Assembly (NCBI RefSeq): GCF_006345825.1
Contig: NZ_VCIX01000067.1
Span: forward strand, 16,114 to 80,113
Length of the DNA: 64,000 nt
Direction: 5' to 3'
From: Paenibacillus paridis
GTDB lineage: Bacteria > Bacillota > Bacilli > Paenibacillales > Paenibacillaceae
Shown one piece after another: positions 9,548 through 18,429 of the stretch. The notes below the pieces were generated by a model. That model was given only the letters and a program-made list of their open reading frames with translations, was not told where the DNA came from and ran no database searches. Each line of letters begins with the position of its first letter. Position 1 is the stretch's first letter. A program made the position numbers and the translations under genes.

Positions 9548-10429
9548 ATGATTGTTCGAAAAGCTATTATTCCAGCTGCAGGGTTAGGAACAAGATTTCT
9601 ACCAGCAACTAAAGCAATGCCTAAGGAAATGCTTCCAATTGTTGATAAACCTACGATTCAATATATTGTTGAAGAAGCAATTGCGTCTGGGATTGAAGAC
9701 ATAATAATTGTCACTGGTAAAGGAAAAAGAGCAATTGAGGATCATTTTGATAACTCATTTGAATTAGAACAGAATTTATTCGAAAAAGGGAAGTTTGAAC
9801 TGTTAAACGAAGTGCAGAAGTCATCAAAAATGGTGGATATACATTATATTCGTCAAAAAGAGGCGAGAGGGCTCGGACATGCGATTTGGTGTGCAAGGAA
9901 GTTTATTGGAAATGAACCATTTGCAGTGTTGCTAGGTGATGATATCGTGCAAGCTGAAAAACCTTGTTTGAAACAGATGATTGAGCAGTATGACCGGTAT
10001 AAGTCATCAATTATAGGTGTGCAGAGTGTTCCGATGAACGAAGTATCTAGATATGGAATTATAGACGGGAAAGAGATCCATAATCGTCTTTATAGTGTGA
10101 ATAATTTAGTAGAGAAGCCTAAGAAGGAAGAAGCACCTTCAAATGTTGCAATAATGGGACGCTATATTCTAAGTTCAAAGATTTTTGGCATTCTTGAGAA
10201 TCAAAAACCAGGTGCTGGCGGAGAGGTTCAATTAACAGATGCCATTGCGGAATTGAATCGAGTAGAAGCGGTGTATGCTTATGACTTTAAAGGTGTAAGA
10301 TATGATGTCGGTGAGAAGCTCGGGTTTATTAAAACAACGATTGAAATGGCGCTGCAAAATAATGAATTGAAATTTGAATTATTCGCATTTTTAGAGGAAA
10401 TTATTGAAAAAAATAAAATAGAAAAATAG
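9548..10429 (+). CDS. galU: UTP-glucose-1-phosphate uridylyltransferase
   Basis: Makes UDP-glucose from glucose-1-phosphate and UTP, supplying the polysaccharide locus (with galE for UDP-galactose). It has 293 residues, normal for Gal[21 protein letters not shown] at 7-26 is the nucleotide-binding signature; [28 protein letters not shown] and [12 protein letters not shown] follow in the expected order. The ATG has TAGGGGGA just upstream. Downstream there is an 820-base untranslated stretch with structured RNA and a terminator-like hairpin, so galU could be the last gene before a regulated read-through point. Confidence 0.95.
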   Translation: MIVRKAIIPAAGLGTRFLPATKAMPKEMLPIVDKPTIQYIVEEAIASGIEDIIIVTGKGKRAIEDHFDNSFELEQNLFEKGKFELLNEVQKSSKMVDIHYIRQKEARGLGHAIWCARKFIGNEPFAVLLGDDIVQAEKPCLKQMIEQYDRYKSSIIGVQSVPMNEVSRYGIIDGKEIHNRLYSVNNLVEKPKKEEAPSNVAIMGRYILSSKIFGILENQKPGAGGEVQLTDAIAELNRVEAVYAYDFKGVRYDVGEKLGFIKTTIEMALQNNELKFELFAFLEEIIEKNKIEK

Positions 10430-10639
10430 ATAACGTAGGTTCTATTTCATTTAAAGAATATTATACAGATAAGATGCTGCTTTTGTAGTGATTAGATAGT
10501 TTGATAGTAAAATCATAAGCAACTAAGCTGACTAGGAAATTCAATACAGTTTAACTCTAAAAGCTTACATATGAATTGGTTTAAATGTTAATTTTTATTA
10601 AGTTTAGTTACCACGTCCTAATTAAGATTTGATAAGTTG

Positions 10640-10769
10640 CTGCCCCAAATATAAACCTTCGTTGCGGGAAAACCGAATACAATAGTCCTTTGATGTATGT
10701 GTGGTAGGTCGCAGGTGAGCGAGGCGTGTCTTTTTATTCCAGCCCTGCTCTTTTTACCGATGGATGAAA
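10640..10769 (+). ncRNA. structured leader in the EPS operon, EAR (epsC)-like antitermination RNA candidate
   Basis: A non-coding segment between galU and the priming transferase with local pairing: TCGC-AGGTGA-GCGA (10709-10722), the overlapping alternative GCAGG (10711-10715) with CCTGC (10744-10748), and CGG-GAAAA-CCG near 10665. The first two stems share bases and exclude each other. A terminator-like hairpin follows at 10780. Bacillales EPS operons are known to carry the eps-associated RNA (EAR), which lets polymerase read through terminators in long polysaccharide operons. Position and the mutually exclusive stems fit this; I could not verify the consensus by memory, so the family name is inference. 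Confidence 0.45.
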
Positions 10770-10835
10770 AAAGGGTCGAACTCATTAATACTATTAATGA
10801 GTGCGTCTTTTGGGTTTTATTTTTTTAGGTATTAA
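10770..10835 (+). terminator. AT-rich hairpin with T-run, possible regulated terminator
   Basis: ACTCATTAATA and its complement TTAATGAGT form a stem (10780-10802) with a three-base loop. TCTTTTGGGTTTTATTTTTTT follows. An A-run just upstream would make it work in both directions. It lies inside the polysaccharide operon, so some read-through must occur if the genes from 11252 on share the upstream promoter. Confidence 0.55.
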
Positions 10836-11235
10836 ATTAATTGAAAAATATTAATTCTCTAATACTTGTTTTGTTAATTAAATGAACTTGCGGGGAATGA
10901 ACAGTTACAAGTTAAATTAATATAGAAATAATCAATGAATCTAATTGGATAATAGGGAGAACTGTATATCGTAGTTAGAAGGTACGCTAGATACATTGTG
11001 GGAAAGGGATTTGAGGTCTTTTTAGTGAGATTTATAGATTGATTGAAAGGTTTATATGATAGGAAGAAATTCTGTATAGGGTAATTAAATCAAGAATATT
11101 TATTCCGCATTTGGTTGTTAGATTGAATAGATATTCGGAAGTGGCTATGAGAAGTGGATACAATTTTAGTGGTTTAGTAGTTGGTTGGAAAGGTGAATGA
11201 TTTCCAATTAAGTTCTAACTTACTAAATAACTTTC
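10836..11235. other. AT-rich intergenic stretch, no gene seen
   Basis: About 400 bases without a credible reading frame. It is very A+T-rich and may contain the promoter for the glycosyltransferase genes, but no convincing -35/-10 pair stands out. It is probably the left boundary of the variable part of the polysaccharide locus. Confidence 0.5.
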
Positions 11236-11251
11236 AAGGAGTGTTACAGGC

Positions 11252-11884
11252 ATGTATATGAAAATGAAAAGATTGATAGATGTTATTCTTTCTTTAATTG
11301 GACTTATAGTATTGTCATCAATTTATTTATTTCTAATTGTTGCTATTAAGCTAGATTCAAGAGGCCCGGTGCTGTTTAGGCAAAAACGTATTGGCATCAA
11401 CAAGACACATTTCAATATATTGAAATTTCGAACCATGAGAATAGATACACCGAAGGACACTCCAACTCATTTATTAGATAACCCAGAGCAGTATATCACA
11501 AAGATGGGGAAATTCCTAAGAAAAACCTCACTTGATGAGCTTCCTCAGATTTGGAATATATTTGTGGGACATATGAGTATTATTGGGCCAAGACCAGCAC
11601 TATGGAATCAGTATGACCTGATCGCTGAACGGGATAAGTATGGTGCCAATGATATCCCCCCCGGTTTAACTGGTTGGGCTCAGATTAATGGAAGGGATGA
11701 GCTTCCTATCGAGTTTAAGGCAAAGTTAGACGGCGATTATGTTGAGAAGTTTAGCCTTTGGATGGATGTTAAGTGTTTCTTTTTGACCATTGTAAGTGTT
11801 TTGAAGAGTGATGGGGTTGTTGAAGGTGGAACTGGAACGAAAAAAACTGATATAGAGTCAGTGAAACAATACGTGGAGATCTAA
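11252..11884 (+). CDS. priming undecaprenyl-phosphate sugar-1-phosphate transferase
   Basis: Starts repeat-unit synthesis by moving a sugar-1-phosphate from a nucleotide sugar to undecaprenyl phosphate on the inner membrane face. The 210 residues match the catalytic half of the bacterial sugar transferase (PF02397) family, as in EpsL or the capsule CpsE C-terminal half: one N-terminal membrane segment (about 8-31), RGPVLFRQKRIG, FNILKFRTMR, LRKTSLDELPQIWNI and MSIIGPRPAL. AAGGAGTG lies 8 bases before the ATG at 11252. It is the first gene after the structured leader, as expected for the lead enzyme. The transferred sugar cannot be read from sequence. Confidence 0.93.
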   Translation: MYMKMKRLIDVILSLIGLIVLSSIYLFLIVAIKLDSRGPVLFRQKRIGINKTHFNILKFRTMRIDTPKDTPTHLLDNPEQYITKMGKFLRKTSLDELPQIWNIFVGHMSIIGPRPALWNQYDLIAERDKYGANDIPPGLTGWAQINGRDELPIEFKAKLDGDYVEKFSLWMDVKCFFLTIVSVLKSDGVVEGGTGTKKTDIESVKQYVEI

Positions 11885-11886
11885 AA

Positions 11887-12825
11887 ATGAACATTACAAC
11901 TATGATTCATAAAGAGAAAGATATGTCATCGCATAACTCTCCTAAGGTATCAATTATTGTAGCAACATATAGACGAAAAGAAGCACTGAAAAAAGCTTTA
12001 CAATCTTTAATTACACAGTCGTACTCTAATTTTGAAATTATCGTGGTTGATGACAATGCTGATGTTGAATGGAATACTGAAATCGATAATATTGTTAACA
12101 GTATGAAGATCTCAGACAATGTGGAAATTATATATATCCAGAACAAGAATAATAAAGGGTCTGCAGAAACTAGAAATATAGGAATTAAGGTAGCTACAGG
12201 CGAGTATGTAACTTTTTTAGATGATGATGATATTTATTTACCCGACAAATTAAGGAAACAAGTTGAGCATATGTCTAAAGAAGGTGCAGACTTTTCACTC
12301 ACAGACTTATGGCTCTATGATGAAAAAGATAAGCTGATTGAAAAACGTATTAGAGACTATATTAAAGATTTTTCATCAGAAAGTTTGACGAGATATCATC
12401 TAATGTATCATATGACAGGAACAGATGTCATGATGTTTAAAAAGAAATATCTGATAGATATTGGGCTGTTTTCTCAAATTAATGTTGGAGATGAGTTCTA
12501 TTTAATGCAGAAGGCAATAGACGGGAAAGGGATTTTTAGTTATTTGCCTGGATGTGAGGTTAAAGCTTATGTACACAGTGAAACAGACGGGTTATCTAGT
12601 GGGGATGGGAAAATAAAAGGCGAGAATCAACTTTATGAATATAAAAAGAAATACTTTGATAGACTAACACAAAAAGAACAAAGGTATATAAAAATGAGAC
12701 ATTATGCTGTATTAGCTTTTGCGGAGCTCCGAAGGAAAAGGTATTTTTATATGATTAAAAACTTAAGTCTTTCTTTGATATTTTCCCCTACAAAACTTAT
12801 AAATCTATTTATAAATAGGAAATAG
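11887..12825 (+). CDS. family 2 glycosyltransferase
   Basis: Adds one sugar of the repeat unit. The 312 residues have the GT-A fold signatures: VSIIVATYRRKEALKKAL (about 19-36), IIVVDDNAD, GSAETRNIG, then the metal-binding TFLDDDDIY (about 109-117). It starts two bases after the priming transferase stop, with GTGGAG 8 bases before the ATG; an ATG at 11923 is an alternative start. Its C-terminal part (GDEFYLMQKAID through GDGKIKGENQL) is duplicated in decayed form directly downstream, so this gene or a close relative was copied in place. Donor and acceptor are unknown. Confidence 0.88.
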   Translation: MNITTMIHKEKDMSSHNSPKVSIIVATYRRKEALKKALQSLITQSYSNFEIIVVDDNADVEWNTEIDNIVNSMKISDNVEIIYIQNKNNKGSAETRNIGIKVATGEYVTFLDDDDIYLPDKLRKQVEHMSKEGADFSLTDLWLYDEKDKLIEKRIRDYIKDFSSESLTRYHLMYHMTGTDVMMFKKKYLIDIGLFSQINVGDEFYLMQKAIDGKGIFSYLPGCEVKAYVHSETDGLSSGDGKIKGENQLYEYKKKYFDRLTQKEQRYIKMRHYAVLAFAELRRKRYFYMIKNLSLSLIFSPTKLINLFINRK

Positions 12826-12919
12826 CGAAGGTACGCTAAATATCATTTAGTAACACAACTTTCTCCACTTGTAAAACTTGAAATTAGCGTATTCTGTTGA
12901 ATTGCTGAATATTAAGTAA

Positions 12920-13190
12920 TGCATCATACGACCGAAACAGATACTATGTTATTTTTAAAAAGTATCATACGGAAAATGATGGATTAGATGCAATTGACGT
13001 TGAGGTGAAATTTGATTTAATGTTAAAGGCTATAGAGACAGAGGCGAATTCTCTTATCTTCCGGAATGAGATAGTGCATACAGGCGAGGGTGCTCTATCA
13101 TGCAGAGATGGAAAAATAGAGGGCAATAATCAGCTATTAAATGCAAATAATTTTTTTGTTGAATTGATTGTCAAGAGGAGAACGTTATGA
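12920..13190 (+). pseudogene. decayed C-terminal fragment of a family 2 glycosyltransferase
   Basis: Translation in pieces gives HHTTETDTMLFLKS (from about 12920), then a stop near 12983 and a frame change, then VKFDLMLKAIETEA...HTGEGALSCRDGKIEGNNQL (from 13005). These align with YHMTGTDVMMFKKK, GDEFYLMQKAID and HSETDGLSSGDGKIKGENQL of the intact gene just upstream. The short open frame at 13005-13190 is therefore a remnant and not a gene. Divergence is high, so the source was either an old tandem duplicate or a related transferase deleted during exchange of the locus. Confidence 0.75.
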
Positions 13191-14320
13191 AAAAAATTGG
13201 AATATCTACTGTACACACTGGATTTAATTATGGTTCGGCATTGCAGGCATATGCAAGTAAGGTGATCTTGAATGAACTGGGATATCAGGGAATCAATATT
13301 TCATTAATAGGTAGTCTTATCAAAGGTAGGGATGTAAGACTAAAGAAAGTCGCTGTTATCGCTATTAGGCTTTTGAAACAACCTCATAATATTAAAAAAA
13401 GAGTTAACGTTTATAGTGATAACATGAGTAAACCCTATTCTGAACACTCAAAAGAGTTATTCAAAACTTTTAGACTTAAAAAAATTCAACCATATTACTG
13501 TACATGGAATCAATTAAAGCGCCTTGCAAAGAGTAATGATTTTAAGGCGTTTTTGTGCGGAAGTGATCAGATTTGGAATGCAGAAGCATTATATGTAGAT
13601 CCTCAGTATTACTTAAGATTTGCGCCAAAAGAGAAAAGAATTGCATTTTCTCCAAGTTTTGGAAGAGATAAAATTGCTGATTACAATAAGAGTATAATCA
13701 CAAAATACATTTCAGATATCCCGAATCTTTCAGTGCGAGAAGAATCTGGTGTTTCTATAATTAAGGAATTGACTAATAAGGATGCTGCTCATTTGATTGA
13801 TCCTACGTTGTTGCTAGATGGAACAAAGTGGGATAAATATTTGGAATTAAATGAAGACGTGTCAGACAGTGAACAGTATATATTAGCGTACTTTTTAAAT
13901 GAACCATCTGATTACGCAATAGAGTGTATCAAGAAATTAACCCAAAATAATAAACTGAAGGTAATAGCCCTTCCTTATCAAAGAGAAATGACCGATTGGT
14001 TCGATATTGCACCGGATGCCGGACCTGTTGAATTCGTCCAGTATGTTAAAAATGCCTCTTACGTTTGCACGGATTCGTTTCACGGGACAGCATTTGCCGT
14101 TAATTATAGAGTACCTTTTTACACATTTGAAAGACAATATGGCTCTGCTGGAAAACAATCATCCCGATTGGTTTCATTTCTGAAATTGGTGTCATTAGAT
14201 GAGCGATTTAATCCAACCATGGAGTTATTAGATTCACCGATTGATTTCAGTAATAGTAAAGTTGTCCTTGAGAAAGAAAGGATGAAATCTGTGGAGTTCC
14301 TTGTAAATGCTCTACGGTAG
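13187..14320 (+). CDS. polysaccharide pyruvyl transferase family protein
   Basis: Likely adds a pyruvate ketal (from phosphoenolpyruvate) to a sugar of the repeat unit, giving it negative charge. The 377 residues match the PF04230 fold: MKKIGISTVHTGFNYGSALQ at 1-20 (N-terminal loop), LCGSDQIWNAEAL (about 125-137), AHLIDPTLLL and VCTDSFHGTAFAVNYRVPF (about 290-308), the acceptor/donor-site motif. It overlaps the end of the decayed transferase fragment and has AGAGGAG before the ATG. It is not the CsaB subtype that pyruvylates the wall polymer for SLH binding, judging by its different N-terminal motif; that distinction is inference. Confidence 0.87.
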   Translation: MKKIGISTVHTGFNYGSALQAYASKVILNELGYQGINISLIGSLIKGRDVRLKKVAVIAIRLLKQPHNIKKRVNVYSDNMSKPYSEHSKELFKTFRLKKIQPYYCTWNQLKRLAKSNDFKAFLCGSDQIWNAEALYVDPQYYLRFAPKEKRIAFSPSFGRDKIADYNKSIITKYISDIPNLSVREESGVSIIKELTNKDAAHLIDPTLLLDGTKWDKYLELNEDVSDSEQYILAYFLNEPSDYAIECIKKLTQNNKLKVIALPYQREMTDWFDIAPDAGPVEFVQYVKNASYVCTDSFHGTAFAVNYRVPFYTFERQYGSAGKQSSRLVSFLKLVSLDERFNPTMELLDSPIDFSNSKVVLEKERMKSVEFLVNALR

Positions 14321-14333
14321 ATGGAGGGGGAAA

Positions 14334-15353
14334 ATGGTAGGTAATCATGATAATGAAACTTCAAAGTTCCTGGTTTCAATAATCATTCCAGCATATAATG
14401 TGGGGAAGTATATAGAAAAGTGTCTTTTATCCGTATTAGATCAAAGCTATACAAATATTGAAGTAATTGTTGTGGATGATGGATCAACAGACAAAACAGG
14501 ACAACTTATAGATTGTGTTTCGCAACAAGACAGCAGAGTTCGTGTTATACACAAAAAAAATGCCGGGGTTAGTGCTGCAAGAAATAGTGGCATTGAAATA
14601 TCGACGGGAGATTATTTGGTTTTTGTGGATGGAGATGATTATATTGCACAGGATTATGTTGAGTACATGCTTAGTATAATTGAAAATACAGGCTCGGAAT
14701 TCTGCCTTTCAAAATGTTGCTATACCAAGAGTGGTGAAAAGCAAACTGAAAGCGAATATATAAAGAAATTACAATCAGAAGATGCGACAGCACTACTTAT
14801 ATCACCAGATGTTATTGTGGGGTGTTGGAATAAAATTTTTAAACGAAGTTTAATAGTTAACAACAATTTATGGTTTTCGACTAATTTATTTTATGGAGAA
14901 GGACTGACCTTTATTACCACTGTATCACAAATATCTAAATTTGTTGGTGTAGGAAATCGCAAAGTTTACTATTACAGACGAAACAACGAAGCATCAGCAA
15001 CAACAAAGTTCGATATCAATAAGTTATATAACGGTGAAAAAGCATTAGTCAACATTAGAAAGCAAGTTATATTAAACAGTTCGAAAGTCAAGACAATGCA
15101 AGATTTGCACCTCTGTCTTTTTTACTTAGGGGCTATAGTGAAAATTAAGAAATACGATTTGGAGAAGAAACATCAGAAAGATTATAAAAGATGGAGCTCC
15201 TACTTAAGACGCAATACCTTTAGACTCATGACAAAAAGGGAAATATCACTTTATAGAAAAATGATGTTGCTTGGTGGTTGTGTAAGTCCTTGGATAATGA
15301 TGAAACTAGATACTTATAGAAGGCACCAGATATCAGAAAAAAGCGTTGAATAG
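14334..15353 (+). CDS. family 2 glycosyltransferase
   Basis: The 339 residues contain VSIIIPAYNVGKYIEKCL (near the N-terminus), VIVVDDGSTDKTGQLID, NAGVSAARNSGI and the DxD element LVFVDGDDYI, the classic inverting GT-A set (EpsJ/EpsH-like). The longest frame opens at 14307, but GGAGGGGG at 14323-14330 points to the ATG at 14334. The start lies 13 bases past the pyruvyltransferase stop. The C-terminal third is basic and amphipathic, typical of peripheral membrane attachment. Specificity is unknown. Confidence 0.9.
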   Translation: MVGNHDNETSKFLVSIIIPAYNVGKYIEKCLLSVLDQSYTNIEVIVVDDGSTDKTGQLIDCVSQQDSRVRVIHKKNAGVSAARNSGIEISTGDYLVFVDGDDYIAQDYVEYMLSIIENTGSEFCLSKCCYTKSGEKQTESEYIKKLQSEDATALLISPDVIVGCWNKIFKRSLIVNNNLWFSTNLFYGEGLTFITTVSQISKFVGVGNRKVYYYRRNNEASATTKFDINKLYNGEKALVNIRKQVILNSSKVKTMQDLHLCLFYLGAIVKIKKYDLEKKHQKDYKRWSSYLRRNTFRLMTKREISLYRKMMLLGGCVSPWIMMKLDTYRRHQISEKSVE

Positions 15354-15422
15354 ATGTGAGGGTGAAAAAAATTTCAACTTATTTATCTGAAGGTAAAATA
15401 AGGGAAAAATTTGGAGGTGCAT

Positions 15423-16238
15423 ATGCTATCAATTCAAATATTGGTATCAACGATGAGACAAAAAGACTTTTCGTTGATTGAGAATATGAATATACAAACT
15501 GATGCAATAATTATTAACCAATGTGATCACTATGAGTATCATGAACTTAAAAAAGACAATTTTACAATTAAGTGGTTTGATGTGGCAGAAAGGGGACTTT
15601 CTCGTAGTAGAAATGTGGCACTGTCAAAAGCAACGGGAGATATTTGTCTTTTAGTTGACGATGATGAAATATTGAAAGATGGGTATGCTGATATTATATT
15701 ATCCGAGTTTGAAAAAAATCCGATGGTCGGACTATTTACCTTTAATCTTAAATCAATAGGTAATGTGAGTAAGCGGTATATTAATAAGCAAAGGAAAAGA
15801 TTGCGTTTCTTCAATATTATGAGATACGGATCTGCAAGAATAGCCTTTAGACGTTCGTCAATTATTAATAGAAGGATATGTTTTGCACCAAATTTTGGGG
15901 CTGGCGCCAATATTTCGTGCGGTGAAGACTCTTTGTTTTTACATGATTGTTTACAAAGAGGAATAATTGCACATTCATCGCCTGAATATGTTGCGGATAT
16001 AGATGATGGGGATGGAAATTCAAGTTGGTTTACAGGCTATACGGAAAAATATTTTATCGATCTAGGAGCTGTTTATGCAGCTATGTCTCCTGGATTTTGT
16101 TACTTGTGGATTTTTCAGTTCGTAATTCGTCACAAATCCAAAACTAGCGAATTAGGATTTTATAAGTGTTTGTCGTTGATGCTGAAAGGCAAACATTTAT
16201 ATAACAGAATGATTATTGACGAGGTAAATAATATATGA
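15423..16238 (+). CDS. family 2-like glycosyltransferase
   Basis: About 271 residues with a less typical N-terminus (LSIQILVSTMRQKDFSLI) followed by TDAIIINQCD, ERGLSRSRNVALSKA and the metal-site run LLVDDDEIL (near 75-83), then ISCGEDSLF. This order is that of GT2 enzymes that begin with a VSTMNQ-type strand. The frame is open from a TTG at 15411, but that codon lies before the ribosome site GGAGGTG (15413-15418), so the ATG at 15423, 5 bases after it, is the start. It overlaps the next gene by 4 bases (ATGA), showing translational coupling. Confidence 0.82.
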   Translation: MLSIQILVSTMRQKDFSLIENMNIQTDAIIINQCDHYEYHELKKDNFTIKWFDVAERGLSRSRNVALSKATGDICLLVDDDEILKDGYADIILSEFEKNPMVGLFTFNLKSIGNVSKRYINKQRKRLRFFNIMRYGSARIAFRRSSIINRRICFAPNFGAGANISCGEDSLFLHDCLQRGIIAHSSPEYVADIDDGDGNSSWFTGYTEKYFIDLGAVYAAMSPGFCYLWIFQFVIRHKSKTSELGFYKCLSLMLKGKHLYNRMIIDEVNNI

Positions 16239-17122
16239 TAACAGTATTGACTCCAACGTACAATAGAGGCTATATCCTGAAGAATGCTTATGAGTCTTTA
16301 TGTAGCCAAACAAATAATGACTTTGAGTGGGTGATTGTGGATGATGGATCAACCGATGAAACTTCACAATTAGTAGAAACTTGGATAAAACAAACACTTG
16401 ATTTTAAAATTCATTATTTTAAGCAACCTAATGGTGGAAAGCATAGGGCTGTTAATTTTGGGGTTTCAAAAGCCAAAGGAGAATATATATTAATACTAGA
16501 TAGCGATGATTATCTTACTTCTGATGCAATTGCATTTGTTTCAAGTCATTTAAAAGAGGTTGCTAGTAACGATTTCGCGGGGATTTCTGGGTTAAAAGGC
16601 TGGAGTAATAGTCCTAGGGTAATTGGCGATCAAGATAATGATGATACTTTTATAGATGCTACTAACATAGAAAGAACAAAAAAAGGACTAGAAGGTGATA
16701 AAGCAGAAGTGTATAAGAGAGACATTTTAATAGAGTATCCATTTCCTGAGTTTCAGGGGGAAAATTTTTTGAGAGAATCCGCATCATGGGATCGAATTGC
16801 TTTGGACGGATATAAGATACGCTGGTATAATCATGTGATTTGTAAGTGTAATTATTTAGATGACGGATTAACCCAAAAAAACAATGTTGAAATGTATGTC
16901 AATAACTATCAGGGATTTATTTATTGTACTCAGTTATCACTAAAAACTGCTAGTTTTCCTTATAATTTGATAAAAATAGGTCAGTTTGAAGAAGTGGCAA
17001 AGGCCAGTGGTAACTCAAATGGTGAAATTTGTAAAACTTTGAATATTGGTTACTTAAAATTAATAAATGGAATTATATTGTTTAAAACTAGAAGGATAAT
17101 TATGACAATCTTAAATAAATAA
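16235..17122 (+). CDS. family 2 glycosyltransferase
   Basis: The 295 residues open with MITVLTPTYNRGYILKNAYE, then WVIVDDGSTDETSQLVE, NGGKHRAVNFGVSKAKGEYI and ILDSDDYLTSDA (about 83-94), a complete GT-A donor site. The closest architecture I know is the capsule/teichoic GT2 group with the HRAVNFG segment. Its start codon overlaps the preceding stop (ATGA). The codons are A/T-rich like its neighbours. Sugar and linkage cannot be assigned. Confidence 0.9.
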   Translation: MITVLTPTYNRGYILKNAYESLCSQTNNDFEWVIVDDGSTDETSQLVETWIKQTLDFKIHYFKQPNGGKHRAVNFGVSKAKGEYILILDSDDYLTSDAIAFVSSHLKEVASNDFAGISGLKGWSNSPRVIGDQDNDDTFIDATNIERTKKGLEGDKAEVYKRDILIEYPFPEFQGENFLRESASWDRIALDGYKIRWYNHVICKCNYLDDGLTQKNNVEMYVNNYQGFIYCTQLSLKTASFPYNLIKIGQFEEVAKASGNSNGEICKTLNIGYLKLINGIILFKTRRIIMTILNK

Positions 17123-17243
17123 TGCGAAATTATTGGTTACTTAAAATTACTAATTAAAATAATAGCCACGATTTGTTTTGCGGTTTAATTCGCCAGTGAT
17201 CTTGCATGTAATCTGGACAATAATCCAAAAGGTTGATTCAATT

Positions 17244-18422
17244 ATGAAAACAGATAAAAGTATAGGTATAATAATTATGTACATTCTTATCATTACACCT
17301 TTTATTGGAATTGGCGGAATAAATATTTTATTTAGCAGTGCTATTTTAGATGGATTTAAAGTATTATCAGTTTTTATTTCTATTATATTACTGTTTCGCA
17401 AGGGAATTATAAAGTTTGACTTCTTTACAATCTGTTTTGCGTTATATCAAATGGAAATATTTATGGTAACAACATACAATCAGGGTTTTAGCTTCGGAGT
17501 TATGACGTCGTGCCTGGCTGCTTCGTTATTTGTGTTTTTAATGATTAGGGATTGGGAACACATATTAAAAGCTATTTCTGCTATTACTGCTGTAATAGTT
17601 ATTATAAATTTTATTTCAGTTCTACAAATTGGTAGAGACGATTATGCAATGTATTTTGTTGGTACAAAGAATAGACTTTCTATGGTTCTGATTCCCGCGA
17701 TGCTTCTTCGGGTTGTCTACTCAATAAACAAGTATGGTAAGATTAACCATTTCACTATAATACTCTTTATTTTGGCGGCACTTTCAGTAATTATTGCAGG
17801 AAGTGGAACAGGAATAGTTGTAGCAGCAGTAGCTGTTATCTTAGCCTTACTTTTTTATAGATTTAGAGTAAATAAAATGATTGTATTATACGGTACTTTT
17901 TCTTTTTATTTTCTATTGCTAGTGTTTACTAGTATTTTAGCTCAGAATCAATACTGGATTGAGTTTACTACGTTTTTGGGCAAAGATAGCAACCTAACTT
18001 ATAGGACAGTTATTTGGCAAGGTGTTTTTGATTATCTAGGTAACAACCCATTATTTGGGTATGGAAGAGGTGCGGAAATTATATTTCCGAATGCTTATGG
18101 CGGATATAATATTGTTACGGAGGCCCATAATTTTGTTGTGGAAATTTTTTTAGAAGGCGGAATATTGGCTTTCCTTTTGTATATCCTTGGATTTTTTAAA
18201 GCTATAAGCCATATCAATATAAAAGATTTAAAAGGGAAATATGTTTTATTAGCTGTCGTAATGGTACTTGTTAATGGATTAACAGAATCAATTAATAATC
18301 ATATATTAGTTGTTCTCACAATAGCGTTAGCGAATAGTTATGTGTATGTGAAATCAAATGATACTGGACAGTCAAAAGTTCTAAGCATTAAGAGGCTAGC
18401 GAATCAGCGTGGCTATCAGTGA
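17244..18422 (+). CDS. Wzy-like O-antigen/exopolysaccharide polymerase
   Basis: A polytopic membrane protein (about 392 residues, 10-12 predicted helices) that joins lipid-linked repeat units outside the membrane. The large outer loop contains the family signature region: YRTVIWQGVFDYLGNNPLFG, then GRGAEIIF and EAHNFVVEIFLEGG (about 318-331). The reading frame is open from 17178 but AAAAGG precedes the ATG at 17244, giving a normal N-terminus before the first helix. As usual for Wzy, similarity is topological and motif-based. A broken transposase follows immediately, possibly separating it from the flippase gene. Confidence 0.85.
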   Translation: MKTDKSIGIIIMYILIITPFIGIGGINILFSSAILDGFKVLSVFISIILLFRKGIIKFDFFTICFALYQMEIFMVTTYNQGFSFGVMTSCLAASLFVFLMIRDWEHILKAISAITAVIVIINFISVLQIGRDDYAMYFVGTKNRLSMVLIPAMLLRVVYSINKYGKINHFTIILFILAALSVIIAGSGTGIVVAAVAVILALLFYRFRVNKMIVLYGTFSFYFLLLVFTSILAQNQYWIEFTTFLGKDSNLTYRTVIWQGVFDYLGNNPLFGYGRGAEIIFPNAYGGYNIVTEAHNFVVEIFLEGGILAFLLYILGFFKAISHINIKDLKGKYVLLAVVMVLVNGLTESINNHILVVLTIALANSYVYVKSNDTGQSKVLSIKRLANQRGYQ

Positions 18423-18429
18423 TTTCCTG

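Noticed and set aside
13005..13190. 61-residue gene
   Set aside because: It is the tail of a decayed glycosyltransferase whose earlier part is in another frame.
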